From CAZCPB01 sp044223975 (GTDB taxonomy: Bacteria > Planctomycetota > Phycisphaerae > Phycisphaerales > UBA1924), in the NCBI GenBank assembly GCA_044223975.1, contig JBGALI010000017.1, forward strand, positions 61,676-125,675: a stretch of DNA of 64,000 nt, in the 5' to 3' direction. Under the pieces are notes generated by a model that was not told the origin of the DNA, searched no databases, and saw only the letters and a list, made by a program, of their open reading frames with translations. The position numbers and the translations under genes were made by a program. Below, piece by piece: positions 1-8,470 of this stretch; position 1 is the stretch's first letter, and each line of letters begins with the position of its first letter.

Positions 1-200
1 CGTCGCTGGCCGAGGTTCGCCAGATGATCCGCCTCATCCGCGCCATGTGGTGCACGTACCGGGGCCGGCCCTTCCGCGGCGCCGCGCTGGCGTCGACCTG
101 CTGGCGCCCCGTGTCGTGGTACCTGGCCGTGCGATGGCTTCTGCGCCGGTCTTTTCCGGGAGTCTTTGAGGCCGTGCCGCGGCGAGTGCTGGCCCCCTGA
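1..200 (+). CDS. C-terminal part of an unidentified protein (5' end outside window)
   Basis: An open frame enters from the left edge (first full codon at base 3) and ends with TGA at 198-200, giving about 65 residues. The visible part is rich in Arg, Trp and hydrophobic residues and contains the segments AMWCTYRGRPFRG and SWYLAVRWLLRRSFPG. It ends 18 bases before the stop of the convergent thiG gene, so it fits the available space as the tail of a real gene. I do not recognise the family. A membrane-associated or transferase C-terminus would be a guess. Confidence 0.5.
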   Translation, partial: SLAEVRQMIRLIRAMWCTYRGRPFRGAALASTCWRPVSWYLAVRWLLRRSFPGVFEAVPRRVLAP

Positions 201-218
201 AACGCAGTCCCGACTCGC

Positions 219-1064
219 TCATTCGCCCGGGATATGCCCGATCGTCCCTTCCCACGGGCTGCTCGCGCTCGCGTACAGCTTTCTGGGAATCCTCCCCGCC
301 AAAAAACTTTGCCGCCCCGCGGTGCACGCGTGGCGCATCGCATGGGCCATCATCACCGGGTCCTTGGCGTGCGCCACCGCGGTGTTCAGAAGGACGCCGT
401 CGGCGCCGAGCTCCATCGCCGTCGAAACATCGCTCGCGGCACCCACCCCCGCGTCCACGATCACCGGGTACGCCGCGTCGCCCTGTTTGAGCAGTTCAAG
501 GCACAGCGCGATGTTGGCCCGGTTGAGCACGCCCTGGCCCGAGCCGATGGGCGAGCCCGCGGGCATCACGCTTGCCGCGCCGGCTTCCTTGATGCGCAGC
601 GCCGCGATCGGATCGTCGCTGGAATACGCCAGGATCTGGAAGCCGTCCTTGGCGAGCTGGCGCGTCGCCTCAACGGTGCCCATGGGATCGGGCAGCAAGG
701 TTTTCTTGTCGCCGAGCACTTCGAGCTTGACCCAGTTCGCGCCGGGGTTGCCAAGCTGGTCGAGAATCTCGCGCCCCAAGCGCGCCACTCGCACCGCGTC
801 CTCGGCGCTGAAGCAGCCGGCCGTGTTGGGCAGGATCGTGTACCTCGAGAGATCGATGAACTCGAGCAGGCTCTGGCCCTGCTGGTTGTACAGCCGCTCG
901 CGCCGAACCGCGACTGTCACGACCTCGCACCCCGAGGCGTCGAGCGCCTCGCGCATCAGCTCGTGCGTGGCGTATTTGCCGGTGCCGACGAAAAGACGGC
1001 TGGTGAACGTGCGGCCTGCGACGGAAAAGGGTGTCAGGCCCGGTTCTGAAGCGCTCGTGAACAT
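219..1064 (-). CDS. thiG: thiazole synthase ThiG
   Basis: ThiG builds the thiazole phosphate ring of thiamine from 1-deoxy-D-xylulose 5-phosphate, dehydroglycine and the sulfur carried as ThiS thiocarboxylate, in the cytoplasm. The 281-residue product matches the family from start to end. It has the N-terminal FVGTGKYAT segment, the catalytic Lys113 in NWVKLEVLGD (forms the imine with the sugar phosphate), PVIVDAGVGAASD in the phosphate-binding half of the TIM barrel, and ADGVLLNTAVA near the end. It is the last gene of a minus-strand set thiS - DUF1569 protein - thiG, all within 1.7 kb, so co-transcription is likely. The C-terminal extension after residue 255 is slightly longer than usual. 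No TPP riboswitch is visible ahead of the set. Confidence 0.96.
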   Translation of the reverse strand: MFTSASEPGLTPFSVAGRTFTSRLFVGTGKYATHELMREALDASGCEVVTVAVRRERLYNQQGQSLLEFIDLSRYTILPNTAGCFSAEDAVRVARLGREILDQLGNPGANWVKLEVLGDKKTLLPDPMGTVEATRQLAKDGFQILAYSSDDPIAALRIKEAGAASVMPAGSPIGSGQGVLNRANIALCLELLKQGDAAYPVIVDAGVGAASDVSTAMELGADGVLLNTAVAHAKDPVMMAHAMRHACTAGRQSFLAGRIPRKLYASASSPWEGTIGHIPGE

Positions 1065-1109
1065 CCGAACACGGTAGGAAAGCCCCGCCCCGCACGCCGC
1101 CGGGCGGCC

Positions 1110-1619
1110 TCACCGCGGGTGCAGGAATCCCAGGTGCAGTTCCGCGTGCCGGCACTGCATCTGCATCCATTCCTCGTGCGTAAGCGGGCCGAAAATCGGG
1201 TTGTTTATCGCGGGTGGTGCTTTCTCCATGCGGTCCATGGCGCTGCGCAGTCGGGCCGCTGCCTGCTCGAACGGCGCATCCTCCGCCCCCATGGTCCCGC
1301 CGCGCACGCCTGGGATCTTCACGCCCACCGGCATGCGTTTGTGGATGAACTTGTTTTTCTGGGCCTTGAGAATCACCCGGATCAGCCACGGCGGCGTGCC
1401 CAGTTCCGCCGGATACCCCTCGTACGGGTAGCTCATGAACGCCGCAATGTGCGAAAGGGCCTGGCCCGGTGTCCAGTTCCCGGTGGTGCGGAGCGTGCCG
1501 GCGCGGTGCGCGGCTTCCAGTGCGTCCAGATCACGGCGAATCTCCGCGAACGATGCAAAGTTCAGCGCTCGCCGATCGGTCACCTTCGACGTGTCGACTG
1601 CGGTGCGGGTGGTGTCCAT
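1110..1619 (-). CDS. DUF1569 (DinB-like) protein
   Basis: A 169-residue protein that resembles the DUF1569 group of the DinB/YfiT-like four-helix fold. Family-type features are WTPGQALSHIAAFM near residue 50 with a potential metal-binding His, a central KNKFIHKRMPVGVKIPG segment, and the C-terminal HEEWMQMQCRHAELHLGFL helix with further His residues. Three spaced His residues would be consistent with the DinB metal site, but no reaction is known for DUF1569. It lies between thiS and thiG on the same strand with gaps of 95 and 45 bases. That placement suggests co-expression but does not by itself make it a thiamine enzyme. The ATG start at 1619 gives the usual family length. Confidence 0.8.
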   Translation of the reverse strand: MDTTRTAVDTSKVTDRRALNFASFAEIRRDLDALEAAHRAGTLRTTGNWTPGQALSHIAAFMSYPYEGYPAELGTPPWLIRVILKAQKNKFIHKRMPVGVKIPGVRGGTMGAEDAPFEQAAARLRSAMDRMEKAPPAINNPIFGPLTHEEWMQMQCRHAELHLGFLHPR

Positions 1620-1714
1620 TCGTGCAGCCTACCACTCCGGCCGCACCCGATGCCACCGGTCGCGACAGTCCCGATACCGTTTGCTCGCCTCGCCGCGGGT
1701 TTACCAACCCGTGA

Positions 1715-1921
1715 TCACCCGCCGCCGACCAGTGAAACCAGTTCCACCACATCCCCCTGGTGCAACGTGTGCTCGGCGTGGCGTCGCTTGGGAACGACTT
1801 CCCTGTTCACTTCCGCGGCGCACGCGGCGTTCCCCAGCCCCAGCCGCTCGATCAAATCGCGAACGGTCGTGGTGTCGGGAACCTCACGTGGCTCACCATT
1901 GACAGTAACGGTCATGGCCAA
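1715..1921 (-). CDS. thiS: sulfur carrier protein ThiS
   Basis: A 68-residue ubiquitin-fold sulfur carrier. Its C-terminal glycine is adenylated (normally by ThiF) and converted to a thiocarboxylate that donates sulfur to ThiG. The sequence begins MTVTVNGEPREV, has the VRDLIERLGL helix, and ends VELVSLVGGG, the glycine tail required for activation. Bacillus-type ThiS proteins also end in three glycines, so this tail is normal. It heads the minus-strand set leading to thiG. The divergent gap to the next gene is only 66 bases and shows no THI-box-like sequence. Confidence 0.93.
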   Translation of the reverse strand: MAMTVTVNGEPREVPDTTTVRDLIERLGLGNAACAAEVNREVVPKRRHAEHTLHQGDVVELVSLVGGG

Positions 1922-1987
1922 GCGTAGTCGCCCGCCGCAACCAAACCGTCCTTCGCCGCGGCAGGCCCCGCCGGTACACTCTTGTTC

Positions 1988-2905
1988 ATGCGGACCGAAC
2001 GGTCGATGTTGAGCGTGCTCATGGCGGTCGTGGGGGCGGTGGTGATGGGGGTGGTGGGGGTCTTGCCTGCCGCGTGTTCCCGCACCGACGGCTACAGCCA
2101 GGACTCTCCCGACGCTGTCATCAAGACGGCCAAGATGATGGTCGAGCAGGGCCGCGCCGATCGTCTAACCACGCTCATTTACGCCGAAAACGAGGACTGG
2201 CGTCAGTTCCTCCGCCGCTTGGGTGTGATGCTCGGCCACCTTCAGACCTTGGGCGCCGCGGTGCAGGAGTCCTTCCCCAAGGAAATCGACGCCCTGAAGG
2301 CCCAGGCCGAGGCTGCCGCCAAGAAGGGCCAGGCCACCGGCCTGCTCCAGCAGTTCACCGGCCAGAAGAGCCCCTTCCAGCGCCGCGGCAAGGGCGTCGC
2401 TCCCCCCAGCGCTGCCGAGCAGAAGCGTCAGCAGGACGCGATCAACGCCGCCATCAAGCGTCTTTTCGCCGACCCCTACGCGTTCCTCGAAGAGAGCAGC
2501 GGCCACCTCACCACGACCATGGTCTCCGACGACATCGCAGCCGTGCTGTGGGACAATCAGCCCGTCCTGCCGCCGGTCGGTCTGTCGATGAAGCGCGAGA
2601 TCATCAAGGGCAAGGAGACGTGGTACTTCATCCTGCCCACCAACCTGCCCATGCTCTCGAACTACATGCCGCGGACGAAGGAGGAGTTCAAGGTCTTCGG
2701 CAGCCTGATCGCGACGCTCGACAACATGGTGCTTGACCTGACCAAGGACGTGAAGGAGAAGCGGGTCACGAGCATGGAGCAGATCGCCAGCAAGGCGGGC
2801 GAAAAAGTGCTCATCCCCGCGGCCATGGTGTTCTACGCCTACAGCAAAGCGGTCGAGGCGCGGGCCAAGCCCGCGCCGGCGGTGAAGGCACCGGGGCCGG
2901 GGTGA
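1988..2905 (+). CDS. secreted or lipid-anchored hypothetical protein
   Basis: A 305-residue protein of unknown function. An N-terminal hydrophobic stretch (about residues 7-28, many Val and Gly) is followed by LPAACSRTDG, so it is exported. The Cys could be a lipidation site, but Pro three residues before it makes the lipobox imperfect. The mature part is largely helical, with an Ala/Lys/Gln-rich segment at about residues 95-130 and a later IKGKETWYFILPTNLPML strand region. It ends in an Ala/Pro-rich tail. I chose the ATG at 1988. An in-frame TTG lies 6 bases upstream but adds nothing. The gene is divergent from thiS and followed after 4 bases by the first zinc-ribbon gene. Confidence 0.75.
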   Translation: MRTERSMLSVLMAVVGAVVMGVVGVLPAACSRTDGYSQDSPDAVIKTAKMMVEQGRADRLTTLIYAENEDWRQFLRRLGVMLGHLQTLGAAVQESFPKEIDALKAQAEAAAKKGQATGLLQQFTGQKSPFQRRGKGVAPPSAAEQKRQQDAINAAIKRLFADPYAFLEESSGHLTTTMVSDDIAAVLWDNQPVLPPVGLSMKREIIKGKETWYFILPTNLPMLSNYMPRTKEEFKVFGSLIATLDNMVLDLTKDVKEKRVTSMEQIASKAGEKVLIPAAMVFYAYSKAVEARAKPAPAVKAPGPG

Positions 2906-2909
2906 GCGC

Positions 2910-3437
2910 GTGGAACGAAGCCTCGCCGAAAACGCGATGCCCGATGCGGGCCTATGCCCGAAATGCAGCTACGATACGCGCGGCGTTTCGGGCGGGTGTT
3001 GTCCCGAATGCGGAACCCTGCTGAGCGCCTTTGCAAAAGTTCGTCGTCGCCAGCGCGTGGGCTTCAGGCGTGCGGTACAGGTGGCCTTCTTGGTCTCCCT
3101 TTTGCCGCTGGTCGGTCCGGGAATCGCTCATGCCGTGACTGCGCTGATCCGCTTCTCGATCGGCCGATGGCCCAACTACGGGGAGACCGACACGTTCCTC
3201 TCGGCGCCCGGCTATGGCCCATTCCTGAGCAAGATCCCGCTAATCGAGTTCTTGTCTCTGTGTTTTGCGGCACCATTTGCCCTGTGCATAACGCTGTCCC
3301 TGCTGACGCTCGGGATCGTGAAGCGCCGGTGTGAACTGCGCGTGCTCGTCATCATGCTCGCATCGCTCTTGATGATCGCGCTCGGTTGCGTCTTGGCTTT
3401 CGATCCTTGGCGCGTGACGTACTGGTTTTTCGACTGA
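2910..3437 (+). CDS. zinc-ribbon membrane protein, copy 1
   Basis: A 175-residue protein with an N-terminal zinc ribbon (CPKCSYDTRGVSGGCCPECG, about residues 16-35) and three or four predicted membrane segments after a short basic linker. Planctomycete genomes carry many such ribbon-plus-membrane proteins, and their function is unknown. I chose the GTG start at 2910 because it gives almost the same length and leader as the neighbouring paralog (175 versus 174 residues, each with PDAG just before the ribbon). ATG at 2937 is an alternative. It begins 4 bases after the previous stop. Codon third positions are less GC-rich than in the metabolic genes nearby. Confidence 0.72.
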   Translation: MERSLAENAMPDAGLCPKCSYDTRGVSGGCCPECGTLLSAFAKVRRRQRVGFRRAVQVAFLVSLLPLVGPGIAHAVTALIRFSIGRWPNYGETDTFLSAPGYGPFLSKIPLIEFLSLCFAAPFALCITLSLLTLGIVKRRCELRVLVIMLASLLMIALGCVLAFDPWRVTYWFFD

Positions 3438-3521
3438 AGCAATTACTGACTCGCGCAAACAATGGGCGAGGTTCGGGCGTCATCGGAAAGGCGGTCGAGG
3501 TTGCGGACCAGGGGTGAACCC

Positions 3522-4046
3522 GTGAAAAGCATCGCGAGCGACACGGAGTTGCCGGACGCGGGCATCTGTCCAAGGTGCCGGTATGACACGCGCGGCGTGA
3601 CAGGCGATCGGTGTCCCGAATGCGGCACGCTGATCGCGGAGTTCGGAGGCATTCGCGCGGCATACACACGAAGCACTCGCTCGTTCGTTGTCGCGATTGT
3701 CGTTGCTTCCTCCGCGCCCCTGGCGTGGGCGATTCTTGTTCACGCGATGCAGGTGGTCGCTCGAACGGTGCTGGGGAGATGGCCTAGTGGCGGCATGGAT
3801 GATCCCAAGGGGATCCCTGTAGTCTGCGAAATCCACACAGTCTTGGTGGTCTTGATGCTGGTGTTCGCAGCGATGATGCTCGCGCTGCCGTTCCTCCTCG
3901 TGTGCCTCGCAGCGAGAGCGATTCAGCACAAGGCGTCGTGGAGGACGCTGATTCGAGTCTTATTGTGGTCGTTCATCGCGGCCGCGACGGGTATTACATG
4001 GATTCGGATGGACCCGGTTGGGGCTGTCGAGTGGTTCATGGATTGA
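3522..4046 (+). CDS. zinc-ribbon membrane protein, copy 2
   Basis: A 174-residue paralog of the preceding gene. It has the same ribbon (CPRCRYDTRGVTGDRCPECG), a membrane segment at about residues 50-75, a central soluble part with LGRWPSGG (LGRWP-type motif also in copy 1 as IGRWPNYG), and two more membrane segments. It ends VEWFMD, against VTYWFFD in copy 1. The GTG at 3522 follows a purine-rich AGGGG and matches the layout of copy 1. A longer frame starting at 3462 is open but lacks a counterpart in copy 1. The pair looks like a tandem duplication that has diverged considerably. Function is unknown. Confidence 0.72.
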   Translation: MKSIASDTELPDAGICPRCRYDTRGVTGDRCPECGTLIAEFGGIRAAYTRSTRSFVVAIVVASSAPLAWAILVHAMQVVARTVLGRWPSGGMDDPKGIPVVCEIHTVLVVLMLVFAAMMLALPFLLVCLAARAIQHKASWRTLIRVLLWSFIAAATGITWIRMDPVGAVEWFMD

Positions 4047-4059
4047 AGCTGGGCGTGGC

Positions 4060-5031
4060 TTACCTGGGACGGGCCGCGTCCAGTGCCAGAATCTCAAACC
4101 CCACATGCGCCGCCAAAAGCGCCGTGATCCCCCCGTGATCCCGGTCCGGCAGCACCTCAACCACATCCCCCCCGACCACGTTCACGCCTTTCAAGCCGCG
4201 CAGCAGCCCGAGTGCCTCCGCCGAAGTGAACCCGCCAACCGAGGGCGTCCCCGTCCCCGGCGCAAACGCCGGATCAACGCAGTCAATATCAAACGTGATA
4301 TACGTCTCCGCCCCTTTGAGCGCTTTCAGGAATCGCTCGATCGGCTTGGCTCCCTCGCGCCTCCACCGTTCGTACGTGACCAGCGTCACTCCATGCTTCT
4401 TCGCGAACGCAAGATCCTCGCCGGTGTTCAGCGGCCCCTTCACGCCGATCGAGATCATCCGCCGCGGATCGACCAGCCCGTCCTCGATCGCGCGGATGAA
4501 GACCGAGGCGTGGCCCCATTTCTCTCCCCACACCGCGTCCACCGTGTCGAGGTGGCTGTCGAAGTGCACGAGCGCCAGGCCCTTCTTCGGCTTGCCGCGG
4601 CGTTCCCAGGTGGCCCGCAGGTTCGCGTACGCGATCGAGTGATCGCCCCCCAGCGCCAGCAGCTTCGTTTCTTTCGGATTGGGCAGCTTTACCGCCCACT
4701 CCGTCACCGTGTCCACGTTCTCTCGCGCCGAGTACGGCTTCACCGGCGCATCCCCCGCGTCCGCCAAGCTCAGCGCCGCGACAACATCCACCCCGTGCTC
4801 GAGGTGATACGCCTTGAGGTACTGCGACTCCTCCCTGATCGCCCGCGGCCCGAACCTCGCCCCCGGCCGGTACGTGACGCCCCCGTCGTACGGCACGCCG
4901 TAGATCGCCCAGTCCACCGGCCTGGCTTCCCGACTGACATCCTGAAGTCGCGGGTAGCGGCCAAACGTGACCAGCCCCGCAAAGCGAGGCTGAACACGGG
5001 GATTGGGAAGCACGGTGCGGCGGGTAGTCAC
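4060..5031 (-). CDS. speB: agmatinase/arginase-family ureohydrolase
   Basis: A ureohydrolase of about 323 residues that hydrolyses a guanidino substrate to an amine plus urea at a two-manganese site. The metal ligands are all visible: His131 in LGGDHS, Asp158-x-His160-x-Asp162 in HFDSHLDT, and Asp248-x-Asp250 in FDIDCVDPAFAPGTGTP. The APGTGTPxxGG loop and overall length favour agmatinase over arginase, but formiminoglutamase-like or other guanidino substrates are possible. The start is a GTG at 5031, just inside the short divergent gap to the DapB-like gene. Neighbouring arginine/lysine catabolic genes (astA, astD) make a role in arginine use plausible. Confidence 0.86.
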   Translation of the reverse strand: MTTRRTVLPNPRVQPRFAGLVTFGRYPRLQDVSREARPVDWAIYGVPYDGGVTYRPGARFGPRAIREESQYLKAYHLEHGVDVVAALSLADAGDAPVKPYSARENVDTVTEWAVKLPNPKETKLLALGGDHSIAYANLRATWERRGKPKKGLALVHFDSHLDTVDAVWGEKWGHASVFIRAIEDGLVDPRRMISIGVKGPLNTGEDLAFAKKHGVTLVTYERWRREGAKPIERFLKALKGAETYITFDIDCVDPAFAPGTGTPSVGGFTSAEALGLLRGLKGVNVVGGDVVEVLPDRDHGGITALLAAHVGFEILALDAARPR

Positions 5032-5103
5032 GCCCGCAGTGTAAAGCCCCTGATGCCTCGACGCCTTGATGCCTCGTTCCCGTCTTCCCACTACCATGCC
5101 CCC

Positions 5104-6120
5104 ATGCCCACCCCCCTCCGAATCCTCCACGTCGGAATCGGTCCCCTCGGCCACCGCATCCTCAACGAGTTCGTCGAGAGAAAGCTCGGCCAGGTCGTCG
5201 CGGCTGTCGATTCCCATCCCAACATCGCCGGCACCCAGCTCTCCAAGCTCGTCGCCGGGGTGAGCCCGGAACTGAGAGTCCTCGCCTCGCTCGCCGAGTT
5301 CAAGGACTGGGACGAGGTCGACGCCGCCGTCGTCACGACCAGCTCCGACCTCCGCCTCTGCGAGCCCACCTTCCGCGACATCCTCGCCCACGGCAAGGCG
5401 ATTGTGAGTACGTGCGAGGAGCTCCTCTACCCGTGGCTCCGCCACAAAACCCTCGCCGACCGCCTGCACGATCAAGCCAAGAAGACCGGCGGCCGCCTTC
5501 TCGCCACGGGCGTGAACCCCGGATTCCTGATGGACGCCCTGCCCACTTTCGTCACCGGCGTTTGCAAGTCCGTGCGTTCGGTCCGCGTCTATCGAATCCA
5601 GGACGCCTCTTCGCGCCGGGTCCCGTTCCAGAAGAAGATCGGCGCGGGCCTTGATCTCGCCCAATTCGACAAGAAGGTCGCCGAGGGCACCCTCCGCCAC
5701 GTCGGACTCGGCGAGAGCATCCACTTTCTTTCCGAGTACCTGGGCATCCCGATCGAGCACTGGGAGGAGGACATCTCCCCGGTCAAGGCCGAGCGCGAGC
5801 TGAACAGCACCTTGGGGCCGATCCACCGCGGCATGGTCTCGGGCGTCCGCCAAGTGGCTAAGGGCTACGCCGACGAGAAGTGCGTGATCCACCTGGAATT
5901 CCAGGCCGCGATCGGCCAGGCCGACCCGCACGACCGCTGCGTCATCGACGGCGAGCCCCCGCTCGACCTGGTAGTCCCCGGCGGCGTTCATGGCGACACC
6001 GCGACCTGCGCCATCACCCTCAACGCCCTGCCCCGCATCATGGAAGCCGCCCCAGGATTGCACACGATGGCGACCATTTCGCCGATACGGGTGGTGCAGG
6101 GACCGGCCGTGAAGCACTGA
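5104..6120 (+). CDS. DapB-like NAD(P)-dependent dehydrogenase
   Basis: A 338-residue oxidoreductase with an N-terminal Rossmann fold (GIGPLG at residues 11-16) and a dihydrodipicolinate-reductase-like architecture. It resembles the group that includes 2,4-diaminopentanoate dehydrogenase (Ord), from clostridial ornithine fermentation, more than true DapB. The central segment has ATGVNPGFLMDALP and the C-terminal part LVVPGGVHGDTATCAITLNALP, as in that group. Substrate is not determinable from sequence. It is divergent from speB and lies 36 bases before an alpha-oxoamine synthase, suggesting a shared pathway. The ATG at 5104 is preferred because the ATG at 5096 is out of frame. Confidence 0.8.
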   Translation: MPTPLRILHVGIGPLGHRILNEFVERKLGQVVAAVDSHPNIAGTQLSKLVAGVSPELRVLASLAEFKDWDEVDAAVVTTSSDLRLCEPTFRDILAHGKAIVSTCEELLYPWLRHKTLADRLHDQAKKTGGRLLATGVNPGFLMDALPTFVTGVCKSVRSVRVYRIQDASSRRVPFQKKIGAGLDLAQFDKKVAEGTLRHVGLGESIHFLSEYLGIPIEHWEEDISPVKAERELNSTLGPIHRGMVSGVRQVAKGYADEKCVIHLEFQAAIGQADPHDRCVIDGEPPLDLVVPGGVHGDTATCAITLNALPRIMEAAPGLHTMATISPIRVVQGPAVKH

Positions 6121-6156
6121 TGCAAAGCCGCGGCCGGGCACGGAGGGCAGAAGGCA

Positions 6157-7323
6157 ATGGGAAGGATCCCGATCCAGGCAAGCTCCGCGACCACCGTCAC
6201 CATCGACGGGCGCGAAATCCTCGCCTTCGGCGGCAACAACTACGCCGCTCTGGCCCACCACCCCGAGGTCGTCCGTGCCCTCTGCGATGCCGCGCACACG
6301 CTGGGTCTCACGACCACCGCCTCGCGCGAAACCACCGGCAACACCACGACGCACGAAGCCCTCGAGAAGGAACTGGCCGAGTTCCTGGGCACCCAGGCCG
6401 CGATCCTCACCACCGAGGGGTACACCGCGAACATCGCGCTCGCCCAGTCACTCATCCGCGACTACAAGGTCGCCCTGGTCGACGAGCGAAGCCATCGTTC
6501 GATCGGCCACGCCGTGACCGCGGCAGGCTTCACGGTCGTTCCCTTCAAGCACCTCTCCGCGTCCGACGCCGCTCGGCTGGCGCAGGAGCACGCCTCGGCG
6601 GGCGTCACCATCTGGACCGATACCGTCTTTGCCGCCGACGGCGCGATCGCCCCGCTGCCCGGCTTGCTCGACGCGCTCCCCGCCGGATCGGGCGTGCTGG
6701 TCGCCGATGACTGCCACGGCTTCTGCGCCATCGGCCCCAGCGGCCGCGGCACGGCCGCGCACTTTGGCATTCGCGACCTGCGGCTCGTCACCACCACGAC
6801 CCTCGCCAAAGGCCTGGGCTGCTATGGCGGCTGCATCGCCTCCACCCGCGAGCGCATTGCCTCGGTCCGCGAGCACGCCGGCATCTACCGCGGCACGACC
6901 CCGGTGCCCCCGCCGTTTGCTCACGCGGCGCGTGCCGCGATCCGCGTGATGTCGCGCTCCACCGAGGTCGCCGAGCGCCTCGCCGAGAACACCCGCCTCG
7001 CCCGCGCCGGCCTTGAGGGTCTGGGCATCACGCTCAACCAGGACCCCGTGCCGATCATGACCTTCACGCTCGAGCCCCGCGAGTTCCAGGAGAGTGTGCA
7101 CGAGTCGCTCCTCCGCGACGGCATCCTCGCCCCGCTGATCGAGTACCCCGGCGGCCCCGCCGAGCGCTACTTCCGGGTCACGGTCAACGCCGCCCACACG
7201 CCCGAGCAGATCCTCCGGCTCACCGCCGCTTTCGCCGGCCAGCTCCGCGGGTGGCATGCCCAGCAAACTCGCCCCCAGGGCGAGCGCGTCGGGCGCGCCC
7301 GAACCCCCGCCCGCGCACACTGA
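6157..7323 (+). CDS. alpha-oxoamine synthase family PLP enzyme (KBL/BioF-like)
   Basis: A 388-residue fold-type I PLP enzyme of the family of 2-amino-3-ketobutyrate CoA ligase and 8-amino-7-oxononanoate synthase, which condense an amino acid with an acyl-CoA and lose CO2. The cofactor Lys is Lys218 in TTTTLAKGLGCYGG. VADDCHGFCAIGPSGRG carries the PLP-nitrogen Asp and the ring-stacking His. FGGNNYAALAHHPEV at the N-terminus matches the family's substrate-binding start. The usual DEAHS is replaced by DDCHG, so the exact substrate is uncertain. Its position 36 bases after the DapB-like dehydrogenase suggests the two act on related amino-ketone compounds. No other biotin gene is present nearby. 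Confidence 0.82.
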   Translation: MGRIPIQASSATTVTIDGREILAFGGNNYAALAHHPEVVRALCDAAHTLGLTTTASRETTGNTTTHEALEKELAEFLGTQAAILTTEGYTANIALAQSLIRDYKVALVDERSHRSIGHAVTAAGFTVVPFKHLSASDAARLAQEHASAGVTIWTDTVFAADGAIAPLPGLLDALPAGSGVLVADDCHGFCAIGPSGRGTAAHFGIRDLRLVTTTTLAKGLGCYGGCIASTRERIASVREHAGIYRGTTPVPPPFAHAARAAIRVMSRSTEVAERLAENTRLARAGLEGLGITLNQDPVPIMTFTLEPREFQESVHESLLRDGILAPLIEYPGGPAERYFRVTVNAAHTPEQILRLTAAFAGQLRGWHAQQTRPQGERVGRARTPARAH

Positions 7324-7415
7324 ACCGGTGATTCTCCCGCCGGATGCCGCAGTGGGCTGTCCTTGGACCGCCACGCCGGTGCCGCGCGGCCGCGCACCCG
7401 GTACCATCCGCCCAC

Positions 7416-8420
7416 ATGCCCCCCGCCTCGCCCTCAAAGTCCGCCCCGTCGCGCCATCTTGAGCGCTTCGGCCCCGCTCTCGCGCTGCTCGCGCTCCTGG
7501 TCATCGGCGCGGCACTGAAAGAGCCCTTCCGCGACCCGGTGAACTTCCAGAACATCCTCTGGAACGCCGCCCCCGTCGGCCTTGCCGCGATCGGCATGAC
7601 CTTCGTCATCACTCTCGGCGGTATCGATCTCTCCGTCGGTTCCGCCGCCGCCCTGCTCGGTGTTGCCGCCGTCGTCACCATGAACCTCGTCGACCCCGAG
7701 GGCGCCGGCCGCTGGGGAGTCCTGGCCGTCGCGTCGGTGGTGTGCATCCTGGGCGGCGGCTTGCTCGGTGCGTTCAACGGCGCCATGGTTGCCGTGGGCC
7801 GCATCGCGCCCTTCATCGTCACCCTGGCGACCATGGCCGCGTTCAAATCGGTCGCCCAGACGCTCGCCAACGACGGCACCGTGAGCCCCAAGAACGAGTT
7901 CTTCGCGCTGCTGGGAACCCGGGGCATCCCCCTCGCCCACGAGGGCGAGCGCGTCAGCCTCATGATCCCGTACCCCGTCGTCGCATTCCTGATCGTTGCC
8001 GTGCTGGCGCACCTGCTTCTCACCCGCACCAGTTTCGGCATGAACGTCCGCGCCATCGGCGACAACGAGACCGCGGCACGCTACGGCGGCATCCACGTGC
8101 CCCGCGTCCGCTTCCTCACATACTCCCTCTGCGGTGCCACCACCGGCGTCGGCAGCCTCATGGCCACCAGCTACCTCAACTCCGCCAGCCACAGCGGCAC
8201 GGGCGTGCTCTGGGAGCTTGACGCGATTGCCGCGGTCGTGATCGGCGGCACCCGCATGTCGGGCGGCGTGGGCACCATCGCGGGCACGGTGGTGGGGGTG
8301 GTGATGCTCGCGGTCATCGACAACCTGCTGGTCATGTTCGACGCCAACCCGGCCCTGCAGGGCCTTTTCAAGGGCAGTATCATCGTCGCGGCCGTCCTGC
8401 TCCAGCGCGGGCGGCGGTAG
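7416..8420 (+). CDS. ribose-type ABC transporter permease
   Basis: A 334-residue inner-membrane protein of the RbsC/AraH permease family with about eight to ten membrane segments. The family signature GGIDLSVGS is at about residues 66-74 and the cytoplasmic IGDNETAARYGGI loop, which contacts the ATPase, is in the second half. It forms the channel for a sugar or similar small polar substrate captured by a periplasmic binding protein, encoded 50 bases downstream. The expected ATPase (RbsA type) is not adjacent and is absent from the window. The stop codon is TAG. The ATG at 7416 was chosen. A longer frame reaching into the previous gene is unlikely. Confidence 0.9.
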   Translation: MPPASPSKSAPSRHLERFGPALALLALLVIGAALKEPFRDPVNFQNILWNAAPVGLAAIGMTFVITLGGIDLSVGSAAALLGVAAVVTMNLVDPEGAGRWGVLAVASVVCILGGGLLGAFNGAMVAVGRIAPFIVTLATMAAFKSVAQTLANDGTVSPKNEFFALLGTRGIPLAHEGERVSLMIPYPVVAFLIVAVLAHLLLTRTSFGMNVRAIGDNETAARYGGIHVPRVRFLTYSLCGATTGVGSLMATSYLNSASHSGTGVLWELDAIAAVVIGGTRMSGGVGTIAGTVVGVVMLAVIDNLLVMFDANPALQGLFKGSIIVAAVLLQRGRR

Positions 8421-8470
8421 CCAGAAACCCCTTGTTTTCCTGCCGCGGCATCGATTTCAGGAGTCTCCGG

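Noticed and set aside
1922..1987. TPP riboswitch ahead of thiS
   Set aside because: The divergent gap is only 66 bases and contains none of the conserved CTGAGA-type elements.
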